Assembly: GCA_020161535.1 (NCBI GenBank)
Contig: JAIUNW010000001.1
Span: 558,001 to 622,000 of the forward strand
DNA: 64,000 nucleotides
Source of the DNA: Bacteroidota bacterium
Lineage (GTDB): Bacteria > Bacteroidota > Bacteroidia > Chitinophagales > Chitinophagaceae
Direction: 5' to 3'
Positions 27,336-36,160 of the stretch are shown in pieces. The notes beneath the pieces were generated by a model. It made no database searches. It saw only the letters and a list, made by a program, of their open reading frames with translations, and was not told where the DNA came from. How positions within the stretch are numbered: position 1 is the first letter of the stretch; each line of letters starts with the position of its first letter. The position numbers were made by a program, and so were the translations under genes.

Positions 27336-28364
27336 TTATAGTGTCGCTCTAATTTTTTTGGCGCCCGCCACCATATTCGTCAATTTTTTTCTTGCGGCCC
27401 AGCGCGCTGTTTGGCTCAAGCCACAATCGGGTGCCACCGATAATTTTTCTGCCGGAACATATTGCAGGCATTTTCTGATTCGCTCCACCACATCATCGAC
27501 GGTTTCGATATAATAATTCTTGACGTCGATAATACCCACGGCCACATTCATTTTCTCAGCAAAGGGTGCCAACAATTCAATTTCAGCAAACTCGCGGTTG
27601 GCCATTTCAATATGAATCTCATTCACCGTCATGTCCAAAAAATCGGGCAACATGGGTTTAATGCTTCGATACCCCACCGGCCTGCCTTTAAAATTACCGA
27701 AACAAAGATGTGTACTCAGGTTGCATTTGCCCACCACCGGCTTCACGGTTCGATTGAAAATATCTACAAACCGCTTGGTGTCTTCCTTGTAGGCGTAACA
27801 ACTCATCGATGGTTCATCAACTGTAATCTCGGTACAACCTGCTGCCACCAGCGCTTCCAATTCACTGCGCACAAAGGGTAGCAAGGCTTCTGTAATCGCA
27901 TACCGATCTTTGTAGCGATCATTCGGCAACAGCCGGCCACTCAAAGTATAAGGACCTGGTACGCTCGCTTTCAATATGGGTCCGGCGGGCGCCAGTTTTT
28001 TCAGTCGCAAGAATTCATTGACGGCTCCGAGTCCGGCGGGCGCGGTCAACTCGCCAACGATATTGTGCTTGCCGCGTTGGTCATGGGCTGGCGGACCAAA
28101 TTTGCGGGTCTCCGTTTCATTTGCCTGAATGCCTTTAATAAATCCGTAAAACGATAAATTGAAATCAAGGCGGGTCTGCTCGCCATCGGTGATCACATCC
28201 AGGCCTGCCATCACCTGATCATGAACCGCGGCCACAACCGCATCATCGATCATTTCATCTATATCGGCCGCGCCAAATTTGTTGAGGTTAGCCGATGCAA
28301 ATTCAAGCCATCCCGGAAAAGGATAACTGCCTACAACTGTTGTGCGAATCGGAATCTGTGACAT
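27336..28364 (-). CDS. Core methionine-synthase-like protein (MetE C-terminal domain only)
   Basis: A 342-residue TIM-barrel protein of the MetE-C/UROD superfamily that lacks the N-terminal half of classical MetE. The zinc site is complete: His219-x-Cys221 (STHLCFGN), Glu253 (IHIEMANRE) and Cys314 (APDCGLSQTARW). The Glu-Cys distance is the same as in E. coli MetE (61 residues). VVGSYPFPGW and TVDEPSMS are typical. Such core proteins act as folate-independent methyltransferases or act on other thiol or alkyl substrates. It lies inside a sugar catabolic operon, 2 bp after the SIS gene and abutting nagB, where methionine synthesis has no obvious reason to be. Confidence 0.85.
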   Translation of the reverse strand: MSQIPIRTTVVGSYPFPGWLEFASANLNKFGAADIDEMIDDAVVAAVHDQVMAGLDVITDGEQTRLDFNLSFYGFIKGIQANETETRKFGPPAHDQRGKHNIVGELTAPAGLGAVNEFLRLKKLAPAGPILKASVPGPYTLSGRLLPNDRYKDRYAITEALLPFVRSELEALVAAGCTEITVDEPSMSCYAYKEDTKRFVDIFNRTVKPVVGKCNLSTHLCFGNFKGRPVGYRSIKPMLPDFLDMTVNEIHIEMANREFAEIELLAPFAEKMNVAVGIIDVKNYYIETVDDVVERIRKCLQYVPAEKLSVAPDCGLSQTARWAARKKLTNMVAGAKKIRATL

Positions 28365-28366
28365 AG

Positions 28367-29167
28367 TTAATTTTTTTTACCTACATGTTGGTACAAGCCA
28401 GCCAGGCGATGGGCATGTTCATCGTAAGCCGCTTCAAACAATTCGGCTGCACGCACCGGGCCCACAATCCCCGCCGCTGTCAATACTTTTGGCGGATGAC
28501 CCGCTGCTGTAAGCAAGCGCGCCAGTTCTGCTTTTATGCTGTTGATGATCATGGTCCCGCCAATGGTAGATCCCGGCGATACCGGTGTATCCAGGCCTTC
28601 AATATAAATCATCGAATCACCGGCTGGTGCACCACTGTCTAAAACCAGGTCGGCGAAATCAATTAGTTTTTTACCATCAGCCCGCTTGCTGCTGCTTTGT
28701 TGCAAATGTTCGGTTGTAACAAGTGCTACGACCCGCAGTTTTTTTTGCTGAAACAATTCAGCCATCTCTATCGGCACAATATTGCAACCACTGGAAGAAA
28801 TTACCAGGGCGGTATCTTGTTCATTGATGTCGAAGTTGCGCAAAATTCTATCGGCCAGTCCTGCCGTATTTTCTAAAAACATAGCTTGTCGTTGGCCATT
28901 CGCGCCCACCACATTGTTGTGGTAGGTCAGTGAGAGCTCCACAATGGGATTGAAACCAGGAAAGGAGCCATACCTGGGCCACATTTCTTCAACCATGATG
29001 CGACTATGACCCGACCCAAATAAATGCACCACCCGGCCAGTCAGAATACTTTCCGCAAACCAGCCTGCTGCTTTTTCAATTTCTTTTTTCTGCGCTGCTA
29101 CACGTGCCAAAATGCCACTGCATTTTTGCAGGTAGCGATCTATCACATTATTTGACGCTTCACTCAT
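28367..29167 (-). CDS. UPF0309-type SIS-domain sugar-phosphate protein
   Basis: A 266-residue SIS (sugar isomerase) protein with the UPF0309 signature HLFGSGHSRIMVEEMWPRYG (about 49-68) and the phosphate-binding loop VISSSGCNIVPIEMAEL. The second half holds the SPGSTIGGTMIINSI helix. These proteins are relatives of MurQ and phosphosugar isomerases. Here it probably isomerises or cleaves the phosphosugar made by the adjacent ROK kinase. It starts 6 bp after the ROK stop. Confidence 0.85.
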   Translation of the reverse strand: MSEASNNVIDRYLQKCSGILARVAAQKKEIEKAAGWFAESILTGRVVHLFGSGHSRIMVEEMWPRYGSFPGFNPIVELSLTYHNNVVGANGQRQAMFLENTAGLADRILRNFDINEQDTALVISSSGCNIVPIEMAELFQQKKLRVVALVTTEHLQQSSSKRADGKKLIDFADLVLDSGAPAGDSMIYIEGLDTPVSPGSTIGGTMIINSIKAELARLLTAAGHPPKVLTAAGIVGPVRAAELFEAAYDEHAHRLAGLYQHVGKKN

Positions 29168-29173
29168 AGTACA

Positions 29174-30061
29174 CTATTGTTGCTGTGCCAGGGCAAAGCT
29201 GGCCACGCCGATGGCGCCAGCCATATCGCCCTGCATTGCTTTTACAATTTTTGGTCGGATGCCACCCGGCTGCCATTCAAATTCATCGAACCATTTGTTC
29301 AGCGGATCAAAAAGATCGTTGTCACTTTCGGCAATGCCGCCGCCGATAACTATGGTATCGGGCGATAAAAAATTACTCATCGATGCCAGCGCCAGGGCAA
29401 GCCGCCGCACAGAAATGAGCCAGATATCGGCAGCAAATGAATCGCCTTGGCGGTAAGCTGTCAACAGGTCACGCGTCGACTTAAACCGACCCTTGCTACG
29501 CCGGCTGATACTGCAATTGCCAATGCATTCTTCCAGGCTGCCCGGCATACCGGTAACATCTTTTTCACCGTTCTCGTCAACCACCATGTGGCCAATATGT
29601 CCCGCTTTATTAAAGGAGCCCTGGTAGGGTTTTCCATTGATGAGTAATGCGCCACCAACACCGGTACCCAAGGTCACCAATATCGCATTGTTGCAATTTT
29701 TCGCTGCACCGGTTTTTGCTTCGCCGATCAATGCTGCCACTGCATCGTTGAGTACAGCAACAGGTTGGCCCAACAAATCACGCCAGATAAAATTTTCTAA
29801 TCCGGGCATGCGTCCGGGCATATATGCAATGGCGGTGTTCTCTTTGTTTGGCAGGCCGGGCGCCGAAATACCAATGGCATGGGGCTCTCCGGTCAACTGC
29901 TGTTGCAATACTGTTACAATTTCTGCCACTTTCGGCTTCCATACAGCGTCTACATCATCGCAGGTATCAGCGTATTCGCGGTGAAGCAAATTTCCTGCTT
30001 CATCGGTCAACACTACTTTGATGCGTGTACCGCCGAGATCTATGCCTATTGCTTTTTTCAT
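29174..30061 (-). CDS. ROK-family sugar kinase lacking the zinc cysteines
   Basis: A 295-residue kinase with the ATP loop AIGIDLGGTRIKVVLTDEAG (4-23), the catalytic Asp in VAVLNDAVAALIGE, and VTLGTGVGGALLING. The ROK signature after AGHIGHM normally contains a CxCGxxGCxE zinc site. Here the three cysteines are replaced by Asp, Thr and Ser (DVTGMPGSLE), while the glycines and Glu stay. It likely phosphorylates the imported sugar and is functional without zinc, as some ROK members are. Its start overlaps the SDR stop by 4 bp. Confidence 0.88.
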   Translation of the reverse strand: MKKAIGIDLGGTRIKVVLTDEAGNLLHREYADTCDDVDAVWKPKVAEIVTVLQQQLTGEPHAIGISAPGLPNKENTAIAYMPGRMPGLENFIWRDLLGQPVAVLNDAVAALIGEAKTGAAKNCNNAILVTLGTGVGGALLINGKPYQGSFNKAGHIGHMVVDENGEKDVTGMPGSLEECIGNCSISRRSKGRFKSTRDLLTAYRQGDSFAADIWLISVRRLALALASMSNFLSPDTIVIGGGIAESDNDLFDPLNKWFDEFEWQPGGIRPKIVKAMQGDMAGAIGVASFALAQQQ

Positions 30062-30849
30062 TTGGTAATTTGTCCGTCAGCTATTGCCCAACCGCCGTCT
30101 ACGGCCACCACCTGGCCAGTGGTAAAACGCGATCGGTCGCTCATAAAATAAATCGCCAATGCATCAAGGTCTTCTGTTTGCCCCATCCGGCCACCATCTA
30201 GTGGCTGCTTTGTTTTGATAAACGATTGTATCACCTCGTCTTTTGCGGCTCTTTGTGCCATGGGTGTTTCCACCAATGCCGGCGCTACTACATTCACCCT
30301 GATATTGTCTTTTGCATAATAAGCGGCAATCGATTTGCTAAAGCCTTCAATCGCTGCTTTTGTTGCTGCGTAGGCATGTGTGGCAAAATAAGTGGGTGAA
30401 GGTGAAAAGCCCAGTACCGAGCCGGTATTCAGGATACTACCCGCCTGGTTTCTTTCGCGCCATGTTTGGATGGCAGCCTGGTTAGAGAGCATCACCGATG
30501 TCAGGTTGAGTTCGATCGTTTTGTTCCATCCTTCTAAGGTCATTTCGTGCAGCGGACCATCACCCATTTTCCTGCCACTACCGCCGGCCACATGAAAGAG
30601 TCCGTCGAAGCCGCCAAATTTCTCCACGCAAAGATGAATGGCTTTCGCTGTGGTGCCGGGCTCGGTGGCATCGCCAATGAGCACATAGGCATTCAAGCCC
30701 CATTCAACAGCGGCTTTGTTTACAGTTTCCGCATTGCGACCAAGCACTACCAGCTTGGCGCCTTCTTTGAGAAACGCCCGACCAGCCGATAGGCCAATCC
30801 CGGTGGTGCCCCCAACAATTACAATCTTTTTATTAGTTAGCCAACCCAT
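30058..30849 (-). CDS. Short-chain dehydrogenase/reductase
   Basis: A 263-residue NAD(P)-dependent SDR with the cofactor motif VGGTTGIG (about 13-20), the NAG-type AGGSG, the catalytic Ser in TGSVLG, and Tyr-x3-Lys in HAYAATKAA. The C-terminus ends in the classic [15 protein letters not shown]. It would oxidise a sugar hydroxyl or the released aglycon. It overlaps the upstream Gfo/Idh gene by 13 bp and the ROK gene by 4 bp. Confidence 0.9.
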   Translation of the reverse strand: MGWLTNKKIVIVGGTTGIGLSAGRAFLKEGAKLVVLGRNAETVNKAAVEWGLNAYVLIGDATEPGTTAKAIHLCVEKFGGFDGLFHVAGGSGRKMGDGPLHEMTLEGWNKTIELNLTSVMLSNQAAIQTWRERNQAGSILNTGSVLGFSPSPTYFATHAYAATKAAIEGFSKSIAAYYAKDNIRVNVVAPALVETPMAQRAAKDEVIQSFIKTKQPLDGGRMGQTEDLDALAIYFMSDRSRFTTGQVVAVDGGWAIADGQITK

Positions 30850-32024
30850 CTTTCAATAGAACCGGTTTTTTTGTTTTTCACAATTATTTTTTTCTCGCCC
30901 GAAGGCAATAGTTCTTCTTTGACCAGGTAGTACTCGTCGTTAAAACTGTGCAGTGATGTTGTGGAAGTCGTATCAGTAGCGCCGCGCCAGTCGTCGATGC
31001 CGATGGGCTCCCATTGTTTTGATGCCACCGATCGATAGGCCGCATCAATAATCGCGTTTACGATATAGCCATCGTAAAATGTTTCCGCCGGTTGTCGATG
31101 GTTATCGATGGCATCAAACATATCCGTAAACATGTGACTGTATCCAAGTTCATGCACTTCATCGCCTACCGGAAAAAGCCAACCCCGGTCTGTTTCAGCT
31201 TTCTCGGCAACATAAGCATCCTGACCGCCGGCTGAAAACATTTCAAAGCCTGTGCGTAAAAAGTTATTCATCCAGACGGTGCCGCCGGTGCCCATCACTT
31301 CATCACGCAGGTCCATGCCACCCCGAAAGGTCCAGCTTACCTCAAACTGCCCCATGGCGCCGTTGGCATAACGGACAAGCCCAACCGCATTGTCTTCGGC
31401 ATCGATGGGATGCACACGCGTATCAGCCCAACACATCACTTCAACCGGCCGGATGTTCTTGCCGATGAAATTTCGACTGATCTCAATGCAATGGCAACCC
31501 AGGTCGATGATAGCGCCGCCGCCTGCCATGGTTTTGTTCCAGAACCATTCGCTGTGTGGTCCACTATGCGCTTCTCTGCTCCGCGCCCAGACCACATCTC
31601 CGATGGCGCCGTTTCGCACACTGGCCAGCGACTTCAAAAATTTAGGTGTATAACAAAGGTCTTCGAGATAACCACCCATCACACCGGCTGCTTCAATGCT
31701 TTTGAGCATCCGCCAGGCTTCAGCCGCATTACGGCCCAGGGGTTTGGTACAGAGTACATGTTTTTTTGCAGCCGCACAAGCCAGCACAGCCTCCAGGTGC
31801 CGGTCGTTCGGCAGGGCAATGATTACCGCATTCACCTCGGGGTGCGACACCGCTTCTGCCAGTACCGTGCGATAGTGAGGAATGGTATACTGACTGGCAA
31901 ATGCTTTTACTCTTTGCGGGTCACGGCCAAAAGCCATTACCACCCTGTCTTTGCGGCGTTGTGCCAACAGTGCTTCGGCATAAAAGCGGGCAATAAAACC
32001 TGTTCCCAGTATAGCAAGGTTCAT
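30837..32024 (-). CDS. Gfo/Idh/MocA oxidoreductase (cytoplasmic)
   Basis: A 395-residue NAD(P)-dependent sugar oxidoreductase without export signal. The Rossmann motif [16 protein letters not shown] (3-18) and the Gfo motif [13 protein letters not shown] are clear, with the barrel-side [17 protein letters not shown] holding the expected catalytic His. Cytoplasmic localisation contrasts with its Tat-type neighbour at 32034-33206, suggesting one acts outside and one inside. It starts 9 bp after that gene. Confidence 0.88.
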   Translation of the reverse strand: MNLAILGTGFIARFYAEALLAQRRKDRVVMAFGRDPQRVKAFASQYTIPHYRTVLAEAVSHPEVNAVIIALPNDRHLEAVLACAAAKKHVLCTKPLGRNAAEAWRMLKSIEAAGVMGGYLEDLCYTPKFLKSLASVRNGAIGDVVWARSREAHSGPHSEWFWNKTMAGGGAIIDLGCHCIEISRNFIGKNIRPVEVMCWADTRVHPIDAEDNAVGLVRYANGAMGQFEVSWTFRGGMDLRDEVMGTGGTVWMNNFLRTGFEMFSAGGQDAYVAEKAETDRGWLFPVGDEVHELGYSHMFTDMFDAIDNHRQPAETFYDGYIVNAIIDAAYRSVASKQWEPIGIDDWRGATDTTSTTSLHSFNDEYYLVKEELLPSGEKKIIVKNKKTGSIERWVG

Positions 32025-32033
32025 ACAGATAGG

Positions 32034-33206
32034 TTATTTGATCAACGGCCAGGGAAAGCTACTCTTTAATTGGATACGCTTGCCCGTTAGTTGGGATGCA
32101 CGGGCGGCTTCAATCACCTCCAACACGTGCAGTGCATGTTCAACATTGATGCGCGGTTCAGTGCCTTTCACGATCGATTCGCCGGTAACGGTTGCGCCTT
32201 CCTGCCAAACATAGCTGCCTTTATCAGCAGCCATCAACTTGGCCGGCTCTGTCCAGGAAGTATCCAACACCACGCCATTGGTTTCCCAATCGTAACCAAT
32301 CAGGCGCATATTACCATAATCACCGTAAATCTGAATGGAATGCAGGGCCTGTGTGCCTGCTTCATGGCCATGCGGATCAAAATAATTGAAGCCACACATC
32401 ACATGACTGATCACATTGTTATCGTGCTCCATCAGGATATGCGCATTGTCTTCGGCTTCTACTTTGATCTTACCTTTGTCGTCGACCGTTCTTTCGGGGT
32501 TGACAATACTCAACATGGCTACTACGCTTTTCGCGGGACCTAACAATCCCGTCAGTGTCGCCATATTATACACGCCTAAGTCGGGCATACTACCACCCAG
32601 TTTCTCGTAAAAGAAAGCACTCCAGGTAGGACCGGTATGGCCATATTGCCCGTGCGCACTGGCAACGCGGCCGAGCTTGCCTTCGCGCAGGGTTTTGTTC
32701 ATGAATTCAAACTGCGGACTGTTCACTACCGCGGGCGCGCCCCATAGATGTAATTTTTTACGCCGGGCCAGGTCCAGCAGCGCCTTGCCTGCTGCATAGT
32801 TATTGGCCAGGGGTTTTTCACTCCACACATGCTTACCTGCCAGCAGGGCCTTGCGATTAAGGTCGCCATGTGCTTGCATATCGGTAAGGGTAATCATCAT
32901 ATCGAAGGGAACACCCTTGATCATCTCATCAATATTGGCAAAGGTTTTTGCATTCACTTTGTATTGCTGGTTCTGCGCGATGGCCCGTTCGGGTTTGATA
33001 TCGCAAAGGCCCACAATCTCTATCAGTGCCGAGGTTTGCAAATGAGGAATATAGCGGTTACTCACGCTCCCGCAACCGATCACGGCCACGCGTAATTTGT
33101 TCTGCGTGCTTTGCAACGCAAATCCTTCCAGCGAAGACAACAGCATGGCTGCCCCGGCCGACGCGGTGTATTGCAAAAATTTTTGCCTCGATAGCGTATT
33201 GCTCAT
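32034..33206 (-). CDS. Gfo/Idh/MocA oxidoreductase with Tat-like export signal
   Basis: A 390-residue oxidoreductase. The N-terminus (LSRQKFLQYTASAGAAMLLS) resembles a Tat signal with a single arginine instead of the RR pair, so export is likely but not certain. Rossmann motif VAVIGCGSVSNRYIPHL, the EKPLANNYAAGKALL helix, and GGSMPDLGVYNMATLTG in the barrel. Such periplasmic members oxidise the C3 or another hydroxyl of glycosides, or belong to GH109-like enzymes. Its start is 10 bp after the GH144-like gene. Confidence 0.87.
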   Translation of the reverse strand: MSNTLSRQKFLQYTASAGAAMLLSSLEGFALQSTQNKLRVAVIGCGSVSNRYIPHLQTSALIEIVGLCDIKPERAIAQNQQYKVNAKTFANIDEMIKGVPFDMMITLTDMQAHGDLNRKALLAGKHVWSEKPLANNYAAGKALLDLARRKKLHLWGAPAVVNSPQFEFMNKTLREGKLGRVASAHGQYGHTGPTWSAFFYEKLGGSMPDLGVYNMATLTGLLGPAKSVVAMLSIVNPERTVDDKGKIKVEAEDNAHILMEHDNNVISHVMCGFNYFDPHGHEAGTQALHSIQIYGDYGNMRLIGYDWETNGVVLDTSWTEPAKLMAADKGSYVWQEGATVTGESIVKGTEPRINVEHALHVLEVIEAARASQLTGKRIQLKSSFPWPLIK

Positions 33207-33216
33207 GGTGTATGTA

Positions 33217-34656
33217 TTAATTTTTTATCCACGGGCTGCTGAAGCCCAGTTTCTTGAGTCCGCTTTGAACCTCGGGTATCTGCATAAATAATTTCCACAA
33301 CAGCTTTGAGCGGTAATTTTCTATCATCACCACAATGGGTCCCTGGTCAATGGCCAGGTGCGCTTCTGCATACCAATTGTGGTGAATGCTGAAGCCATCG
33401 GCAAAACCATAGTTGCGCCAGATCTTCCCGCCCAGGTCTTCATAAAAATAACGCAGGGCGGCCAAACTTTCCTTGGGTGTAAAGGGCATAGACGAGATGG
33501 CTGCCGTGGGCTGGATAACGCCTTTGTCGTTGTCGGGATGCGGGCTATGCGCTACATAGCCTTTGTAACTATCGCCTGCAGTTAATCCCCAGCAATTTTC
33601 ACCATACCCTTTGTAATGGAGTGGGTTCTCTATACAATACGCACGATTGATCAGCGTATGGTTTTTCCCTTGCAAGAAATAGTCATTGCCCAACGAATCA
33701 ACCAACCCGTTGGGATCAATCCCCTGAAAGGTATATTGTTCAAAGAAGAGTGGCCCGCCTTTGTCCAGGTCATAATTGCCAAGTGGCAATTTGTATCCAT
33801 AATATTCTTTCCCATTCTTGAAGCCCATACTGCCTGCCCAGGTACCATCATACGGCGCTTTGGAAATGCCATGATTGGGGGAAGCCGCGGCCATGATATA
33901 CGTAATCAAACATTCGTTCCAGCCCCACACTGGAAAATTCATATCAAATCCATTGTTGGGACTCCAGTGCCAGTACAGTTTATTTTCGTTGTTGGTATGC
34001 CAGTTCCAATTGGCGGCACCCCACATCTGGTTGATGCGTTTTCGCAAGTAGACCTCTCGGGGCTTATCAGTGTTGAAATATTCGCGGGCGCATAAAAAAC
34101 CCATGAGCAGGTAGGAGGTTTCCACAATATCTGCAGCATCGTCGAGCCGATCGAACCGTATGGTTTTACCGGTGCGCCCGTTCATGAAATGCGGATAGAT
34201 GCCATGATAGCAATCGGCGTTGATCAAAAAATCAGCAATCTTAATTAATCTACGCACGGCCGTGTCGCGGCCAATCCATCCTCTTTCTACCGCCACGATG
34301 GTTGCCATGATACCGAAGCCGGTTCCACCAATGGCGCCGGCATCGGGACCGAATGTGGTTTTACTGAAATTCGGTTCATCCCAGGCTTCGTTGATATAAT
34401 CCCAGTAATATTCAGCCAACACGGTATTGCTTCTTTCCAACGCGAGTCCGCTGACCGGGTGTGCGCCATGCCAGAAATAGCGAAAGGTTTGTTTTTGCAC
34501 TGTCTCCAACAATTGCTCATCGCTCAAACCCTTTACCACGGGCGATATGGGAACGGCATCGGGGCCGTCGCCATATTTTCCCTTTTTGACCGGTTGCGCC
34601 TGTAAAGAAAATGCTAGCAGCAACCAAACGCCTGCCGTGAAAAACAACTGCTTCAT
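33217..34656 (-). CDS. GH144-like endo-beta-1,2-glucanase (glycoamylase family PF10091)
   Basis: A 479-residue exported alpha/alpha-toroid enzyme with a signal peptide (MKQLFFTAGVWLLLAFSLQA). Family blocks: TFRYFWHGAHPVSGLALER, AIGGTGFGIMATIVAVERGW, WGWNECLITYIMAAASP, ENCWGLTAGD and IDQGPIVVMIENYRS. Proteins of this family were long called glucoamylase; the characterised Chitinophaga relative is a GH144 endo-beta-1,2-glucanase. Exact linkage specificity here is inferred. It is third in the operon, after SusD. Confidence 0.85.
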   Translation of the reverse strand: MKQLFFTAGVWLLLAFSLQAQPVKKGKYGDGPDAVPISPVVKGLSDEQLLETVQKQTFRYFWHGAHPVSGLALERSNTVLAEYYWDYINEAWDEPNFSKTTFGPDAGAIGGTGFGIMATIVAVERGWIGRDTAVRRLIKIADFLINADCYHGIYPHFMNGRTGKTIRFDRLDDAADIVETSYLLMGFLCAREYFNTDKPREVYLRKRINQMWGAANWNWHTNNENKLYWHWSPNNGFDMNFPVWGWNECLITYIMAAASPNHGISKAPYDGTWAGSMGFKNGKEYYGYKLPLGNYDLDKGGPLFFEQYTFQGIDPNGLVDSLGNDYFLQGKNHTLINRAYCIENPLHYKGYGENCWGLTAGDSYKGYVAHSPHPDNDKGVIQPTAAISSMPFTPKESLAALRYFYEDLGGKIWRNYGFADGFSIHHNWYAEAHLAIDQGPIVVMIENYRSKLLWKLFMQIPEVQSGLKKLGFSSPWIKN

Positions 34657-34666
34657 GATGGTTCGT

Positions 34667-36133
34667 TTATTGAATCAACCACATACTACTGTTCACATTA
34701 TCGTCGCCACTAAACTGGCTTTGAATGGCAGTGGCCACATTATCGGCATTATTGTCTTTTTCGGTTTGCGGATACATCCAGCGCTTCGGCACCAGTCCAT
34801 TGTTTACTGTGCCAGGGCCGACAGCCAACGTTGGAATACCCGTTCTGCGTTGTTCAAGAAAAGGTTCCCAGCCGCTGTTCATGAACATCGCAATGTATTT
34901 TTGGATGGCAATCTGGTTCAGTGCTGATCCCGCATTGTAGGTCACCAGGGCGCCTGTCAAATAACTGCTGGCAGCAGCAGCATCTACTTCATAAAAATTC
35001 ATGGAAGCACTGATGCCATTTTCATAATGTGATTGTGCACTGCCGCCGGCGGTGATCCAGTTACGCGCTATTGCTTCGGCGATCAGGAATTCTTGCTCGG
35101 CATAACCCAGTAGCACCCAGGGTTCGTTTGTTTTGTCGCTATAATACCGCGCTTTGATACGCGATGCATCGGCCGAAGCGGTTTGCTGGTTGGCGACGGT
35201 CATGCCGGCATCCACACCTTCATAGTTACTGAAAACACCTTCTGCCCCACTCACGGGTGCAGCGATGGCAAAGAGCCGCGGATCCGATCTGTCTTTCAAA
35301 ATTTTCACAAATCCTTTTTCCATACTCACTGCGGTTGATAACGACAAGTAACCATAGGTTGGATAATAGTTGTCGGGGGCCGTGCTGTTAAATACCAACT
35401 GTGCGTTGTCGTCATTGCTGCCGAGTAGTGGATATTTATCGGGATCACTGACGATTGCCTGGAATTGTGATTTAATGTCGAGGTTGGTATTCGATTCTTT
35501 TTTGCTGAGGTGGATCAGCAGGCGCAGTCGAAAAGCGTTCACCAGTTTTTTCCACTGGCTGGCGCGACCATCATACACAATATCGCCGTTGATCCGGCCC
35601 TTCCCATCGTCGAGCAGGTTATTGGCTTCTTCCAATTCCTGGAGCAAGGCTTTGTAAATCGATTCCTGGCTATCGTAAGTGGGCTTGTAATTGCCCGAGG
35701 TGGCCTGCATGGAGGCGCTGTAAGGAATATCGCCATACACTTCCGTCATCTGGCTGTACAACAAGGCGCGAAAGAATTTGGTAAGACCCAGGTATTGGGT
35801 TTGACCAGTTTCGGTGGCAATTTCATCCATCTGGGTCACCTGCCGCAGCAGGTTATAGTTGTCGAAACTGTAATTGTCGTTCGTACCCTGGTTCCAGCCA
35901 TAGTCGATGGCCGAATTGCCGCGCTCGTAATAGGTAAGATGTCTTGAAGCAAATGCAGCCTGGGTATTATCGTAATAAAAAATGCTGTAGCAAATATTCG
36001 TCAACAGCAAGGCTGGCGTTGCAGATGCAGGCAGGTTGGGATTGGTTTGGAAATCGCTGTATTTTTTACAAGACGACAAGAGGCTAAGACCCAACAGCAC
36101 TGCGCTCAACTGTAAAACTGTTCTCCTTTTCAT
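34667..36133 (-). CDS. SusD-like outer-membrane lipoprotein (operon A)
   Basis: A 488-residue surface glycan-binding lipoprotein of the SusD/RagB superfamily (SusD-like_2 type). The lipobox is LSLLSSC (lipidated Cys at about 23). Helical repeat segments FFRALLYSQMTEVYGDIPYS and FLIAEAIARNWI are typical of the TPR-like fold, and the C-terminus has FMNSGWEPFLEQRRTGIPTL. It pairs with the SusC 27 bp upstream to capture an oligosaccharide. The ATG at 36133 gives the lipoprotein signal. Confidence 0.92.
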   Translation of the reverse strand: MKRRTVLQLSAVLLGLSLLSSCKKYSDFQTNPNLPASATPALLLTNICYSIFYYDNTQAAFASRHLTYYERGNSAIDYGWNQGTNDNYSFDNYNLLRQVTQMDEIATETGQTQYLGLTKFFRALLYSQMTEVYGDIPYSASMQATSGNYKPTYDSQESIYKALLQELEEANNLLDDGKGRINGDIVYDGRASQWKKLVNAFRLRLLIHLSKKESNTNLDIKSQFQAIVSDPDKYPLLGSNDDNAQLVFNSTAPDNYYPTYGYLSLSTAVSMEKGFVKILKDRSDPRLFAIAAPVSGAEGVFSNYEGVDAGMTVANQQTASADASRIKARYYSDKTNEPWVLLGYAEQEFLIAEAIARNWITAGGSAQSHYENGISASMNFYEVDAAAASSYLTGALVTYNAGSALNQIAIQKYIAMFMNSGWEPFLEQRRTGIPTLAVGPGTVNNGLVPKRWMYPQTEKDNNADNVATAIQSQFSGDDNVNSSMWLIQ

Positions 36134-36160
36134 ACTTGATTTTTTTAATGGCTGTTGCAA

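Noticed and set aside
27336..28364. Calling this gene metE, the methionine synthase of the cell
   Set aside because: The N-terminal folate-binding half is absent and the context is sugar catabolism, so the symbol would overstate function.
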